Shown: piece by piece, positions 24,538-33,109 of the stretch | Layout: every line of letters starts with the position of its first letter | Position numbering within the stretch: the stretch's first letter is position 1 | Assembly (NCBI GenBank): GCA_023421675.1 | Contig: JAEZTC010000006.1 | Span: 124,001-188,000 of the forward strand | DNA: 64,000 nt | Direction: 5' to 3' | Source of the DNA: Bacillota bacterium | GTDB lineage: Bacteria > Bacillota > Clostridia > Acetivibrionales > JANLFN01 | Translations under genes and position numbers: made by a program | The notes under the pieces: generated by a model | What the model was told of the DNA's origin: nothing | The model's input: the letters and a program-made list of their open reading frames with translations, nothing else | The model's database searches: none

Positions 24538-25116
24538 GTGACATCCTATAATATAAGAAACATGGAACTACATGAATTAAAAGATATTTATGAGAGAATA
24601 GTAAGTGACTTTGCTGCTGGAGAGTACCCGCCATATAGTATTCTTTATAAGCATCTGGATAAAGGTGTTCAGAAAGGATTTATTTTATCCAGGGATGACT
24701 TGGATATTGCTTATTCTATCTGTGCTGAGGGGAATAAGAGCGGTTATGTTCTCATAAGCCTGCTCGCAGTATATAGGGGCCATAGAGGAGAGGGAGCCGG
24801 AACCATACTTCTTGAAGAAATAAAAAACATGTTTTCTGATAGTAAAGGTATTATTATAGAAGTTGAAAAGCCTGAAATAGCTGAAACAATGTTACAACGG
24901 GATATATGTAATAAGAGAATTAATTTCTATAAGAAAGCTGGTTTCAAAATGGTTCCCGGTATAGACTATTCGATTTGGGATATACCCATGCATTTAATGG
25001 TTTATCCGTCAGTGAATGAAAATGTTAATGATATTGGGAGTACAATGTATGAAATCTATCTGTCACTCATGGGTGAAGATTTTATTCATAAAATGAAATT
25101 CAGTATTAAAACCTGA
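24538..25116 (+). CDS. GNAT-family acetyltransferase-like protein
   Basis: About 192 residues. The acetyl-CoA loop is read in LLAVYRGHRGEGAGTILLEEI (about residues 80-100) and the C-terminal GNAT strand in RINFYKKAGFKMVPG. About 30 extra residues follow the GNAT core (YPSVNENVNDIGSTMYEIY). The GTG at 24538 has AGGAGG 6 bases upstream; the upstream ATG at 24514 would include that ribosome site in the coding region. Acceptor unknown. Confidence 0.82.
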   Translation: MTSYNIRNMELHELKDIYERIVSDFAAGEYPPYSILYKHLDKGVQKGFILSRDDLDIAYSICAEGNKSGYVLISLLAVYRGHRGEGAGTILLEEIKNMFSDSKGIIIEVEKPEIAETMLQRDICNKRINFYKKAGFKMVPGIDYSIWDIPMHLMVYPSVNENVNDIGSTMYEIYLSLMGEDFIHKMKFSIKT

Positions 25117-25161
25117 CAAAAACCTGTCGTGTAAAGTTGATTTGCCATGGACCTTAAAATC

Positions 25162-25198
25162 CTGTTAGTTGACACTAACAGCCTGGTTAAGATATACT
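25162..25198 (+). promoter_or_regulatory. Promoter with a perfect dyad centred on its -35 box
   Basis: TTGACA 25169-25174 and TATACT 25193-25198, spacer 18. The arms CTGTTAG and CTAACAG (25162-25168 and 25175-25181) flank the -35 hexamer exactly. A repressor bound here would cover the -35 box. It drives the glycosyltransferase gene. Confidence 0.6.
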
Positions 25199-25255
25199 GT
25201 TTATGTTTTAAAAACTTGGTAAAACCTATATTAATAATGAATGGGACGGTTACCG

Positions 25256-26830
25256 ATGTCTGATGAACGTAAGATTCAAATAAAAAAGTATGCTTTTCTT
25301 ATAGCTGCTGCCATTGTGGGGTTTATACTGGTCTTGATATGTACTTCCAAGTATGGTCCCGGGGTGACGCATGATTCGGTTGCATATATTTATGCGGCTA
25401 ACAGCTTGTCGCATGGTAACGGTTACGAATATTTCGGGTATGTAAGCCCATTTATTCAGTGGCCACCTCTTTTTCCTACGCTTCTTGCGGGAACTGATCT
25501 ATTAGGTATTAATGCAGTAGATGCTTCCAGATTCATAAATGCGCTTGGTTTTGCCGCTATAATTTTTCTTTGTGGTAAATGGTTCTTTGAAAGACTTAAA
25601 AATCCTTTGGTTGCTTTGCTTGGAACACTTGCAGTACTTTTTGCACCGCCGCTTTTAAGCATGTCGATAAATGTTTGGACTGAAACACTCTTTGTTCTGT
25701 TCTTTGTTGCATTCCTTATTACGTTTGACAAGTATATCAGAACGGACCGGAAACGCTGGCTTGTTTGGGCATCAGTTTTTACAGCACTGGCATGTCTGGA
25801 ACGTTATATGGGTGTTACTATAGTAGCAATTGCGTGTCTTGCACTGTTGCTGCAAAAAAGGAGCTTTAAAATAAGAGTTATAAATATTTTTACTTTTGGA
25901 TTGATTTCTTGTGTTCCAACACTGATATGGGTAATAAGAAACTATATAGAATCGTCAACTCTTGTTGGTGTACGCCCTCCAGCGCTTGTTACATTGGCAC
26001 ATAATATAAAGCTTACAGCAAAAACCCTTGCTTCATGGGTTTTGCCATATAATAATCTGGGAGATGTTCTTCCTTCTGCTGGACAAAAGCTTGTGCTTGT
26101 ATTATCAATATTAACTGTAGTTGCTATTACAGTTTTGATAGTGGTTGCTGTCTGTTTTATTTTTAAGAAAAATGGCAGGGACGGATTAATAAAAAGTACA
26201 ATTAATAAGAGAACTATTCTGGTTCTTACAGGTTTCATAATAATTTATACTATATATATGATTATTTCTGCCACGAAAGTTGCCTTTGATCCTATCGGTG
26301 ACCGTTATATGATACCTGTCTACATTCCTCTTATACTTCTTGCTATACTGCTTATTGACAACGCAACAAGCATATTCAAGTCAATTGGAACAAGGAAGTT
26401 GATTCCAGCGGCAATGGTTTTATTGACAGCCGTTTGGCTCTTATATCCTGCATTAAGGACAGCAGAGGTAGTTAAAATGACTACCGAGTATGGAACAGGC
26501 GGATATGCCTCGACAGAATGGAAAAACAATAACCTTATAAAATACTTAAGGGGTTCAGCTCCTGATGGTGCCGTATTCACCAATGACGCTGCTGCAGTCA
26601 ATACTGCGGGAGGTATTGATGCTAAATATACGCCTAGAAAAAATGGTCCTGAAATATACGGTGTTGAAAAATTCAAGAAACTTGTTGAAAGCAGCAAGAC
26701 ATCTTATCTGGTATGGTTCAGCACAGTAGAAAACGACTCTATTTACGGTCCTGAGGATATTGGAAAGCTTTATAAGGTTGAAAAGATAACTAGTATGGAA
26801 GAAGGCAGTGTTTATAAAATTACTAAATAA
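25256..26830 (+). CDS. Polytopic GT39/ArnT-like membrane glycosyltransferase
   Basis: About 524 residues with 10-12 hydrophobic spans, resembling the PMT/ArnT (GT-C) glycosyltransferases that use lipid-linked sugars outside the membrane. The first extracytoplasmic loop carries the expected acidic residue in GVTHDSVAYIYAANSL (about 40-55), followed by WPPLFPTLLA. The soluble C-terminal part (about 415-524) faces outward. Donor and acceptor cannot be told. Start ATG 25256 has GGGACGG upstream; ATG 25241 is in frame. It is a single-gene unit with its own promoter and terminator. Confidence 0.78.
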   Translation: MSDERKIQIKKYAFLIAAAIVGFILVLICTSKYGPGVTHDSVAYIYAANSLSHGNGYEYFGYVSPFIQWPPLFPTLLAGTDLLGINAVDASRFINALGFAAIIFLCGKWFFERLKNPLVALLGTLAVLFAPPLLSMSINVWTETLFVLFFVAFLITFDKYIRTDRKRWLVWASVFTALACLERYMGVTIVAIACLALLLQKRSFKIRVINIFTFGLISCVPTLIWVIRNYIESSTLVGVRPPALVTLAHNIKLTAKTLASWVLPYNNLGDVLPSAGQKLVLVLSILTVVAITVLIVVAVCFIFKKNGRDGLIKSTINKRTILVLTGFIIIYTIYMIISATKVAFDPIGDRYMIPVYIPLILLAILLIDNATSIFKSIGTRKLIPAAMVLLTAVWLLYPALRTAEVVKMTTEYGTGGYASTEWKNNNLIKYLRGSAPDGAVFTNDAAAVNTAGGIDAKYTPRKNGPEIYGVEKFKKLVESSKTSYLVWFSTVENDSIYGPEDIGKLYKVEKITSMEEGSVYKITK

Positions 26831-26846
26831 AACAATTGGAGTATAA

Positions 26847-26880
26847 GCAGGTAACGATAAAGTTATCTGCTTTTTTTATT
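26847..26880 (+). terminator. Intrinsic terminator after the glycosyltransferase
   Basis: Stem GCAGGTAAC / GTTATCTGC followed by TTTTTTT. Confidence 0.9.
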
Positions 26881-26899
26881 GACTTTTTTAATAAATACG

Positions 26900-26950
26900 T
26901 TGACAATTATTTCTTACAAGTGTAATATATAATTAATCTTACAAATGTAA
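26900..26950 (+). promoter_or_regulatory. BlaI/MecI-type promoter with two operator boxes
   Basis: TTGACA 26900-26905 and TAATAT 26923-26928, spacer 17. Two 12-bp palindromes, TTACAAGTGTAA (26914-26925) and TTACAAATGTAA (26939-26950), are 25 bases apart. They match the TACA...TGTA boxes bound by BlaI/MecI repressors, one over the -10 region and one over the start site. They lie just before the blaI-like gene. Confidence 0.85.
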
Positions 26951-26970
26951 TCCATTAAGGAGTGGTTTTT

Positions 26971-27345
26971 TTGAAATCAATGCCTCAGATATCCGAAGCA
27001 GAACTTGAAGTTATAAAAATATTATGGGAGCTTGGTGAAGCTACAAGTACTCAGATTGTTGATAGGTTTGAGGGAAAGTCGGAATGGAAACCCAAGACTA
27101 TTCACACCTTGATAACAAGACTTGTCTCAAAGGATGCTGTAAAAGCAGAAAAAATTGATGGCAAATCATACCTTTATTCTCCCAAGATCACAGAAGAGGA
27201 GTATAGAAGCTATGCAAACGAATCTTTTCTAAAAAAACTTTACAATGGTTCTGTAAACCTTATGCTTTCTACCTTTATCAAGGAACAAAGCCTTACAAAA
27301 GAAGAGATTGATAAGCTGAAAAAGCTGCTGGATGAGGAGGAATAA
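26971..27345 (+). CDS. BlaI/MecI/CopY-family repressor
   Basis: A 124-residue winged-helix repressor. The N-terminal DNA-binding half reads ISEAELEVIKILWELGEATSTQIVDRF then KPKTIHTLITRLVSKDAVKAEKIDGKSYLYSP; the C-terminal half is helical and dimerises, holding the loop normally cut on induction. The TTG at 26971 is chosen because AAGGAG lies 8 bases upstream; the GTG at 26962 overlaps that site. The next gene is its M56 peptidase partner, 2 bases away. Two matching operators lie in the promoter. Confidence 0.92.
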   Translation: MKSMPQISEAELEVIKILWELGEATSTQIVDRFEGKSEWKPKTIHTLITRLVSKDAVKAEKIDGKSYLYSPKITEEEYRSYANESFLKKLYNGSVNLMLSTFIKEQSLTKEEIDKLKKLLDEEE

Positions 27346-27347
27346 GA

Positions 27348-29924
27348 ATGGAGAGTATTTTTAAGACTATTCTGGTTACTTCTTTATATGCGAGTATAGT
27401 CGGAATTTGTATTTCAATTATTAAAACCATTCTTAGGAATAGAATAAACCCCAAATGGCATTATATTATCTGGTTAATACTTGTGTTAAAGCTTGTTATT
27501 CCATTTGGCCCCGGAAGTATTATAAGTCTTTTTAATACTGTTCCGCAGGTTCCACAGAACATTGATTTTTCACACTATTATGAAACCTATCACAAATCAA
27601 TGGAAGCATTTAGACTTGATAATCCAGATATTCCTTTAAGTATGCAGGTTAAGGATACGACTCTGTCTGTTGCAGCAACAGCGGAGAAGATATTGCCTTA
27701 TGTATGGGCTATTGGTGCAGCTGCTTTGTTGGGGTGGTTGTTGTATACAAATATTTCACTATATAAAAAGGTGCGAAAAAATTCAACTATTGTACCTCGA
27801 AGACTATATTCAATTCTTGAAAGGTGTAAGGAACAGTTTGATATAAGCATGGATATACCAATAGTTATTCAGGATATAATAAAAACACCTGCGATTTTTG
27901 GGATTATTAGGCCAAAAATTCTTGTTTCACCAGACATATTGGATTTAAGTGACAATGATATATCCTATATTTTCCTTCATGAGCTGGCACATTACCAAAG
28001 AAAGGATACCGCAGCAAATTACATACTTCTATTACTCCAAATAATTCACTGGTTTAACCCCATTATATGGTTTTGTTTCAGAAAGATCCGCCAGGATATG
28101 GAGGTTGCTGCAGATGAAAAGGTTTTAGGACTACTTACAGGAAATGAACAAAAAGAGTATGGAAAAGCACTTCTATCCCTACTTGAACGCTTCTCTACTG
28201 TAAAACTGGCTCCAAGGCTTATTGGGATGGTTGACGATAAAAAGAATATTGAAAGGAGAATCAGAATGATTAAAATGACAGAATTCTTTAAAAGCAAAAG
28301 ACGGATGGCAGTGCTGACAGCTGTACTTTGCATTACAATGCTTTGTGGTGTATTGCTTACAAGTGCCGCAGGTAAAACAACTATAAATGATGAAAATAAG
28401 AGCTATGAAATAGGAAAGTACTCTGTATCAGTTCCTTCCGATTGGACGGTGCGTAGTACAAAAGGTGTTAATAATGAGATCGCCCAACTGTCATTCATAA
28501 AAAATGACCAGATTATCGGGGGGATTGAAATATTAAATTATGAGATAGGACAGCAGGCTCCTTATCTACCGAACCATTCGGAAACTAAGATTAAGAAGGA
28601 CATTGAGGGATTAGTAACAAAAGCTGTCTTATATAACTTAGATCTTACACAACCTGCAGCATCAAATGACCCTACTGTTAAAAATGAAAACCATTTATTC
28701 CTTATTTTTGAGAAAGATAAAGTGTCGTATGATATCTTTGCAGATACCCGATATGTGAGCGAAGCTGAGCTTCTAAGCATAGCCAAAAGTTTTAAACCTA
28801 CTAATAAGAGCGACATTCAGGTAAGCTATTCTTCAGGGGATTTGATAAAGCTTAAAAATCCTTATGTAGGAAATCATGTTAAGGATTTAGGTGTTGTATG
28901 CAGTCTTCCATTTGCAAAATCCTTTCAAAGCCTGTCGCTTCAAACGGATAAGCAGCCATATGGAATGACTGTGAAATATGGTGAACTGGTTTCTCCAGGC
29001 TCCAGCATTGAAAAAGTTGAAGAAACTTTCAGAAACAATGCGGTTTTGATTTTTGTACTTATAGACAATGTGGATGAAGTGACATTTGACTGCACTCCCG
29101 GGGGAGGGAAGAAGTACAGTTATACTAGATCACAACTTCAGCAAAACTATGTTAAAGATTTAAGACAATATGCAAAGGATAAGGATTCGCTGGATTTATT
29201 AATAAACAGTCTTTCACTGAGATTTCAAATATATTCGGAAAAATATTCTCTGGCAATATCAAGCGTACCAGGTCTAAAAATAACTGCAAGATATAATGAA
29301 GGTGATTTTAAAGTAAAATACTCTGTTAATTACGGTAGATTATTGAATTGGAACCCACCTTCACCGATAGAAATCAAGGGAAATTACAGTGAGCAATCAA
29401 TATCGACGCCTGTTTACTGGAGCCCTGTAACTGATGAAAAAGTAAACACAGAGAAAATATCTGTTGTTGCCGAAATAAGAAATGGTACGAAACTTATTGC
29501 TGAAAAAAAGCTGAGTATAATCAGGGACTCAACAAATTTCGTTTTTAGTATACAGCCGTCCCATGATATTTTCCTTGAAACTTCAGTTAAAACAGATACT
29601 ATGGAAACCGACGATGCTTTAAAGGTTGTTACCCAGTATTTCGATGCCTTTGCAAAAGCAGATTACAAAACAATGGCAACCTTATCAACGTATCATCATA
29701 ATAACCTTTATATGCATAAAGGTGATGTATTCGGTATGAAATGGGCAAAGGCAAAGAGCATAAAGTATGAAGGTGTCGACGGTAAAATGAGATTTTTCAT
29801 AGATGTGGACATGGAAACCGCCGAAACCTCCGCACTTTACCCAGAGAAGGAGACATCCTTCTTTGTAGGGCTTGTAAAAGAGCCGGATGGTAAATGGCTT
29901 ATAGATGAATACACTACAGGCTGA
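27348..29924 (+). CDS. BlaR1/MecR1-like M56 metallopeptidase with unusual sensor domains
   Basis: An 858-residue membrane protein. Four spans within residues 1-340 carry the M56 zinc peptidase: HELAH at 211-215 with ADEKVLG downstream. After the last span (about 312-332) comes a large outer part without a penicillin-binding SxxK domain. It has a PsbP/MOG1-like segment (about 345-460), a DUF4825-like segment starting IKLKNPYVGNHVKDLG (about 500) and a DUF4829-like end (YFDAFAKADYKTM to LVKEPDGKWLIDEY, about 755-858). It probably senses a non-beta-lactam envelope signal and inactivates the BlaI partner. Confidence 0.85.
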   Translation: MESIFKTILVTSLYASIVGICISIIKTILRNRINPKWHYIIWLILVLKLVIPFGPGSIISLFNTVPQVPQNIDFSHYYETYHKSMEAFRLDNPDIPLSMQVKDTTLSVAATAEKILPYVWAIGAAALLGWLLYTNISLYKKVRKNSTIVPRRLYSILERCKEQFDISMDIPIVIQDIIKTPAIFGIIRPKILVSPDILDLSDNDISYIFLHELAHYQRKDTAANYILLLLQIIHWFNPIIWFCFRKIRQDMEVAADEKVLGLLTGNEQKEYGKALLSLLERFSTVKLAPRLIGMVDDKKNIERRIRMIKMTEFFKSKRRMAVLTAVLCITMLCGVLLTSAAGKTTINDENKSYEIGKYSVSVPSDWTVRSTKGVNNEIAQLSFIKNDQIIGGIEILNYEIGQQAPYLPNHSETKIKKDIEGLVTKAVLYNLDLTQPAASNDPTVKNENHLFLIFEKDKVSYDIFADTRYVSEAELLSIAKSFKPTNKSDIQVSYSSGDLIKLKNPYVGNHVKDLGVVCSLPFAKSFQSLSLQTDKQPYGMTVKYGELVSPGSSIEKVEETFRNNAVLIFVLIDNVDEVTFDCTPGGGKKYSYTRSQLQQNYVKDLRQYAKDKDSLDLLINSLSLRFQIYSEKYSLAISSVPGLKITARYNEGDFKVKYSVNYGRLLNWNPPSPIEIKGNYSEQSISTPVYWSPVTDEKVNTEKISVVAEIRNGTKLIAEKKLSIIRDSTNFVFSIQPSHDIFLETSVKTDTMETDDALKVVTQYFDAFAKADYKTMATLSTYHHNNLYMHKGDVFGMKWAKAKSIKYEGVDGKMRFFIDVDMETAETSALYPEKETSFFVGLVKEPDGKWLIDEYTTG

Positions 29925-29930
29925 TCTGAA

Positions 29931-30911
29931 TCAGAAGCCCAATAAGCTTAAAACCTTATCTTCAACCTTCCTGTTTAATCCTTTATAAGGATAATCATGA
30001 ATGTGGATTGCAGGGTTGAAATTCAATTCGATTATTCCATAATTATTATTGTCAGGGGCTGCCGTAATATCTTTTATTATTATGTCGGCCCCGCATATTT
30101 TTGCACCTGCTGCTTTTGAGGCTTTTACAGCAATAGCCTTATACTCCTCGCGAATTTCATCAGTAAAATCCAGACTATCTCCGCCGGTGCTTATATTTGA
30201 ATTTTCACGCAAATAGACGGTTTCACCGTTTGCCGGAACATAATCAATACTTTTGCCATGTTGTGAAAGGTATTCCCTTTCTGTCACCCCTAGATCTATT
30301 TTTTCCAAAGGTGTAACGTAGCCTTTCCCTCTTAAGGGGTCTTTGTTTTTCTCTGCAACAAGCTCAGATATGCAGTGGATTCCATCACCTGTAACATTTG
30401 CCGGTACCCTGTGTAAAATACCTGCCACTTCATCGCCTATTACTAAAAATCTGTATTCTTTTCCTGAAATAAATTCTTCTATAAGTACCGAACTGTCATA
30501 TCCAAAAGCATATTCCAATGAGAATTTGTATTCCTTTGCAGTTGCATTTTCACCAAGTATCTGAACACCCTTCCCGAAATTTGTTGATTTAGGCTTGATT
30601 ACAATGCTTTTGCCTTTAAACGAGTCTGCAATTTTAAGGCCTTCTTCGACAGAATGGACTGTAAAGCCCTCCGGCACCCTTAAACCTTGCTCCTTGAGAA
30701 TTATTTTCGTTACTTCCTTGTTTTCCATTATAAGAGGAGCTATGTAAGTATCTGCTGAAGTCTTTGTCGCCTGCTTTACATACTCTGCTTTTTCTCCTTT
30801 AGACAACCTGATGAAATTATCATCCCAGTCCAGGACATCTACTGTTATTCCGCGGTTTAATGCTTCTTTAATAAGAATCTGAGTTGAAAGCTCAAGTTTT
30901 TTATAATCCAT
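29931..30911 (-). CDS. ATP-grasp glutathione synthetase-like protein (GshF C-terminal domain)
   Basis: A 326-residue ATP-grasp ligase matching the C-terminal domain of bifunctional GshF. It would join gamma-glutamylcysteine and glycine using ATP. Landmarks are SIVIKPKSTNFGKGV (ATP-binding Lys and Gly loop), VLIEEFISGKEYRFLVIGD, HRVPANVTGDG and the metal-binding GIIELNFNPAIHIHDYPY. The gene starts 2 bases after the gshA stop, with GGGAGG inside the gshA end. It ends 6 bases from the convergent blaR1-like gene with no terminator between them. Confidence 0.87.
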   Translation of the reverse strand: MDYKKLELSTQILIKEALNRGITVDVLDWDDNFIRLSKGEKAEYVKQATKTSADTYIAPLIMENKEVTKIILKEQGLRVPEGFTVHSVEEGLKIADSFKGKSIVIKPKSTNFGKGVQILGENATAKEYKFSLEYAFGYDSSVLIEEFISGKEYRFLVIGDEVAGILHRVPANVTGDGIHCISELVAEKNKDPLRGKGYVTPLEKIDLGVTEREYLSQHGKSIDYVPANGETVYLRENSNISTGGDSLDFTDEIREEYKAIAVKASKAAGAKICGADIIIKDITAAPDNNNYGIIELNFNPAIHIHDYPYKGLNRKVEDKVLSLLGF

Positions 30912-30913
30912 TT

Positions 30914-32320
30914 TTAATTCCTCCCTGATAATACTTGAGAATACTTTTTTGCATATCTGACACCAAATTGAAGAAAACCCTCCTTGACCTTTATCATTTC
31001 GGAAGCTATCCTTTGAGAAGGCAAGAGTTCCGGATCAATAAGTTTTTGATATTCCTTACCTACACTTGTTATATAATTTTTATCTCCTGTACTGTCTTCT
31101 ATTATTACAGCTATATCACTAAGCTTTTTAAATATCTCCTCACCAAAATCCCTTAACCTTTTATAGTTATTGCTGTACCTGTATAACGGTAAGTCTTTTC
31201 TCCTGCCAAAGAGTGATACAAGGTGATGGTTAAAATTGATTTCTTCAAGCTCTGTCTCGGTTATTTCAGGGCTTTCATTAAGAAGACAGAATAATATAAA
31301 GATATGAAGAAATCGCATTTGGTCAATACTTATTCCCAATTCTTCAAAAGGGTTCAAATCAATGATACGTACTTCCATATATTCAACACCTCTTTTTTGA
31401 AGTGCTTCAAGCTGCGTTTCCCCTTCTGATACTACTTGTTTGGGTCTGATGGGGGAATAGAACTCGCTTTCCCTTTGAATACTGCCTTCAATAAGCATTT
31501 TTTCTATTTTGCCGGTATACTCTGAAAGACTATTAAAAAGGACGCTGTTTTTTCCATCATTGGTATCAGAATAACCGAATCTGCTCACCCTTAGAGAGGT
31601 TGCGTACTTATCGAAATCCTTTATTGCATTGCAACAGTCAGGACAGCATTTCTGGATAACTGCAAGCTCTTTTTTTATTACAGGGTAGTAGGTTGAATCA
31701 CATACGGGTGACGCACCAAAAAGATAAATTAACAGCCAGCGGTAACGTAAAAAGTTCCTTGCTGCAGCAAAATATGCTTCATTAACGAACTCCTTTCTGT
31801 CCATTCCGTTACCAAAATTATCATATAACAAGTTTAATAGTCTGCCATCAAAGGAAAAATTATAATGAATCCCTGAAATCATTTGCATTTTTTTGCCATA
31901 CCGTTTTGCCAGGTTTTTGCGGTATTCTTCTTTTTTCCTTCCTTCTTCGGTATCATTAAAACTTGCAATGGGTATAAGTTCCTCGTCAGGCAGCTTTGGA
32001 GGCATACTTAGAGGCCAAAGCATCTCATTTCCAATGGCATCTTTCACTTCACTGCTAATCTGTTTTAAAGATCGATAGGTTTCCTCAATGGAAGGAAGAG
32101 GGGGTGTAACCATTTCTATCTGACTTTCCGAAAAATCTGTTGTTATCCTTGTGTTTTGTGTTTTGTCCCCCAATGCAGCCGGATGAGGAGTTAATGCAAG
32201 TTCTCCTTCGGAAGTTACCCTCTGTGATTCTTTTTCAAGCCCGAATAGCCCTTGGGTTAAAAGATTTCCGCTGTTGCTTTCAATAACCATATCGGTAACC
32301 TGATTATAATTCCAATTCAT
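30914..32320 (-). CDS. gshA: Glutamate-cysteine ligase (GshA; GshF N-terminal type)
   Basis: A 468-residue glutamate-cysteine ligase that makes gamma-glutamylcysteine. The start (NLLTQGLFGLEKESQRVTSEG), TTDFSESQIEMVTPP with the substrate-binding Glu, and SGIHYNFSFDG match the GshA part of GshF proteins, as does VEYMEVRIIDLNPFEELGIS. GGAGG precedes the ATG. With the next gene it forms a GshF-like enzyme split into two polypeptides. An ArsR-type regulator gene lies upstream on the same strand. Confidence 0.92.
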   Translation of the reverse strand: MNWNYNQVTDMVIESNSGNLLTQGLFGLEKESQRVTSEGELALTPHPAALGDKTQNTRITTDFSESQIEMVTPPLPSIEETYRSLKQISSEVKDAIGNEMLWPLSMPPKLPDEELIPIASFNDTEEGRKKEEYRKNLAKRYGKKMQMISGIHYNFSFDGRLLNLLYDNFGNGMDRKEFVNEAYFAAARNFLRYRWLLIYLFGASPVCDSTYYPVIKKELAVIQKCCPDCCNAIKDFDKYATSLRVSRFGYSDTNDGKNSVLFNSLSEYTGKIEKMLIEGSIQRESEFYSPIRPKQVVSEGETQLEALQKRGVEYMEVRIIDLNPFEELGISIDQMRFLHIFILFCLLNESPEITETELEEINFNHHLVSLFGRRKDLPLYRYSNNYKRLRDFGEEIFKKLSDIAVIIEDSTGDKNYITSVGKEYQKLIDPELLPSQRIASEMIKVKEGFLQFGVRYAKKYSQVLSGRN

Positions 32321-32369
32321 AGCGGCCTCCTTAATATTAGTATTTATTAAAAATACATAATCTATTAAT

Positions 32370-32403
32370 GTTCTATAGTTATAAGGTTTTAAGAATATCG
32401 AAC
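32370..32403 (-). promoter_or_regulatory. gshA promoter region with GTTCTAT / ATCGAAC half sites
   Basis: GTTCTAT (32370-32376) and ATCGAAC (32397-32403) are the same half sites that form an 18-bp dyad at the arsR promoter (32729-32746), but spaced further apart. They cover the likely gshA promoter. Note that TCTATAGTTA here also resembles the HcpR-type dyad found elsewhere. Confidence 0.4.
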
Positions 32404-32421
32404 AGTAAAATAAAAAAATAA

Positions 32422-32727
32422 TTACTTTAAAAAATCCCTTATTGCATTGACAGCTTCCATATTTATCTTACATTTAAAGTTCTGACCATTTCGAGTACAG
32501 ATAATAAGCCCAGCATTTTCGAGTTCTTTAAAATGGTGGGATATTGTTGACTTGGATAAACTCATACAACAGCAGGCTTTTGTAAAGCACTTTTCAATGC
32601 CATCATCAAAAAAACGGGTATCACTGCCATCGGATGTTTTATGCCATTCATAAAGCATCTTGAATATATTTAATCTTTGTTCGCTCGATAGAGCTTTAAA
32701 TACTTTAACCATATCTATGTTCATCAT
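32422..32727 (-). CDS. ArsR-family regulator with Cys cluster
   Basis: A 101-residue winged-helix repressor (KALSSEQRLNIFKMLYEW, LSKSTISHHFKELENAGLIICTRNGQNFKCKI). Cys47 and the run Cys52-54 sit at the region just before the recognition helix where ArsR/SmtB sensors hold metal or thiol-reactive Cys, so metal, metalloid or redox sensing is likely. The frame opens upstream at a TTG, but those codons overlap the operator; the ATG at 32727 fits a leaderless start exactly (see the promoter entry). It lies 101 bases before gshA on the same strand and is its likely regulator. Confidence 0.85.
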   Translation of the reverse strand: MMNIDMVKVFKALSSEQRLNIFKMLYEWHKTSDGSDTRFFDDGIEKCFTKACCCMSLSKSTISHHFKELENAGLIICTRNGQNFKCKINMEAVNAIRDFLK

Positions 32728-32728
32728 A

Positions 32729-32762
32729 GTTCTATGATAATCGAACAATAAATATCTGTCAA
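32729..32762 (-). promoter_or_regulatory. arsR promoter with operator over the -10 box; leaderless start
   Basis: On the minus strand TTGACA (32762-32757) and TATCAT (32739-32734) have a 17-base spacer. The ATG begins at 32727, seven bases after the -10 box, which is the expected transcription start, so the mRNA should be leaderless. The dyad GTTCTATGATAATCGAAC (32729-32746) covers the -10. Confidence 0.75.
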
Positions 32763-32961
32763 TATGCTGTAAGAAATTATTGTAAATTATTAAGTGACTA
32801 CCATTAAGGCTGATTAAACAAGAAAAGGATATAAGTCATAGGCAAGGATTTTTTCAGAAAGTTCTAAGAAATAATTGAAAATGGAGTTGAATGTGTTGAT
32901 ATGATCAGACTTAGTATGGGTTTATAATACTTTATAAATAATCCAGCTAATAATTCTAAAG

Positions 32962-33000
32962 CCTCTGTAATAGCTATTGCTGTATACAGGGGTTTTCATA
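32962..33000 (+). terminator. Orphan terminator-like hairpin
   Basis: Stem CCTCTGTA (32962-32969) / TACAGGGG (32985-32992), followed by TTTTCAT. No plus-strand gene ends upstream; the 32763-32960 stretch holds no ORF I can support. A small RNA ending here is possible. Confidence 0.4.
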
Positions 33001-33043
33001 TTATGTGATACAATAAAAAATATAATATATAAATAAATAAAAC

Positions 33044-33072
33044 TTTACAAACAATATTATATAATGTATAGT
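33044..33072 (+). promoter_or_regulatory. Promoter of the SDR pair
   Basis: TTTACA 33044-33049 and TATAGT 33067-33072, spacer 17, about 30 bases before the first dehydrogenase gene. Confidence 0.55.
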
Positions 33073-33109
33073 ATTAGTATAAATTAGTTTTAATCAAGGA
33101 GAGATGATT

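Noticed and set aside
32365..32380. HcpR-like site at the gshA promoter
   Set aside because: TCTATAGTTA is shared with the hcpR dyad, but the outer bases and the -41.5 geometry are missing; the ArsR-type half sites explain the region better.
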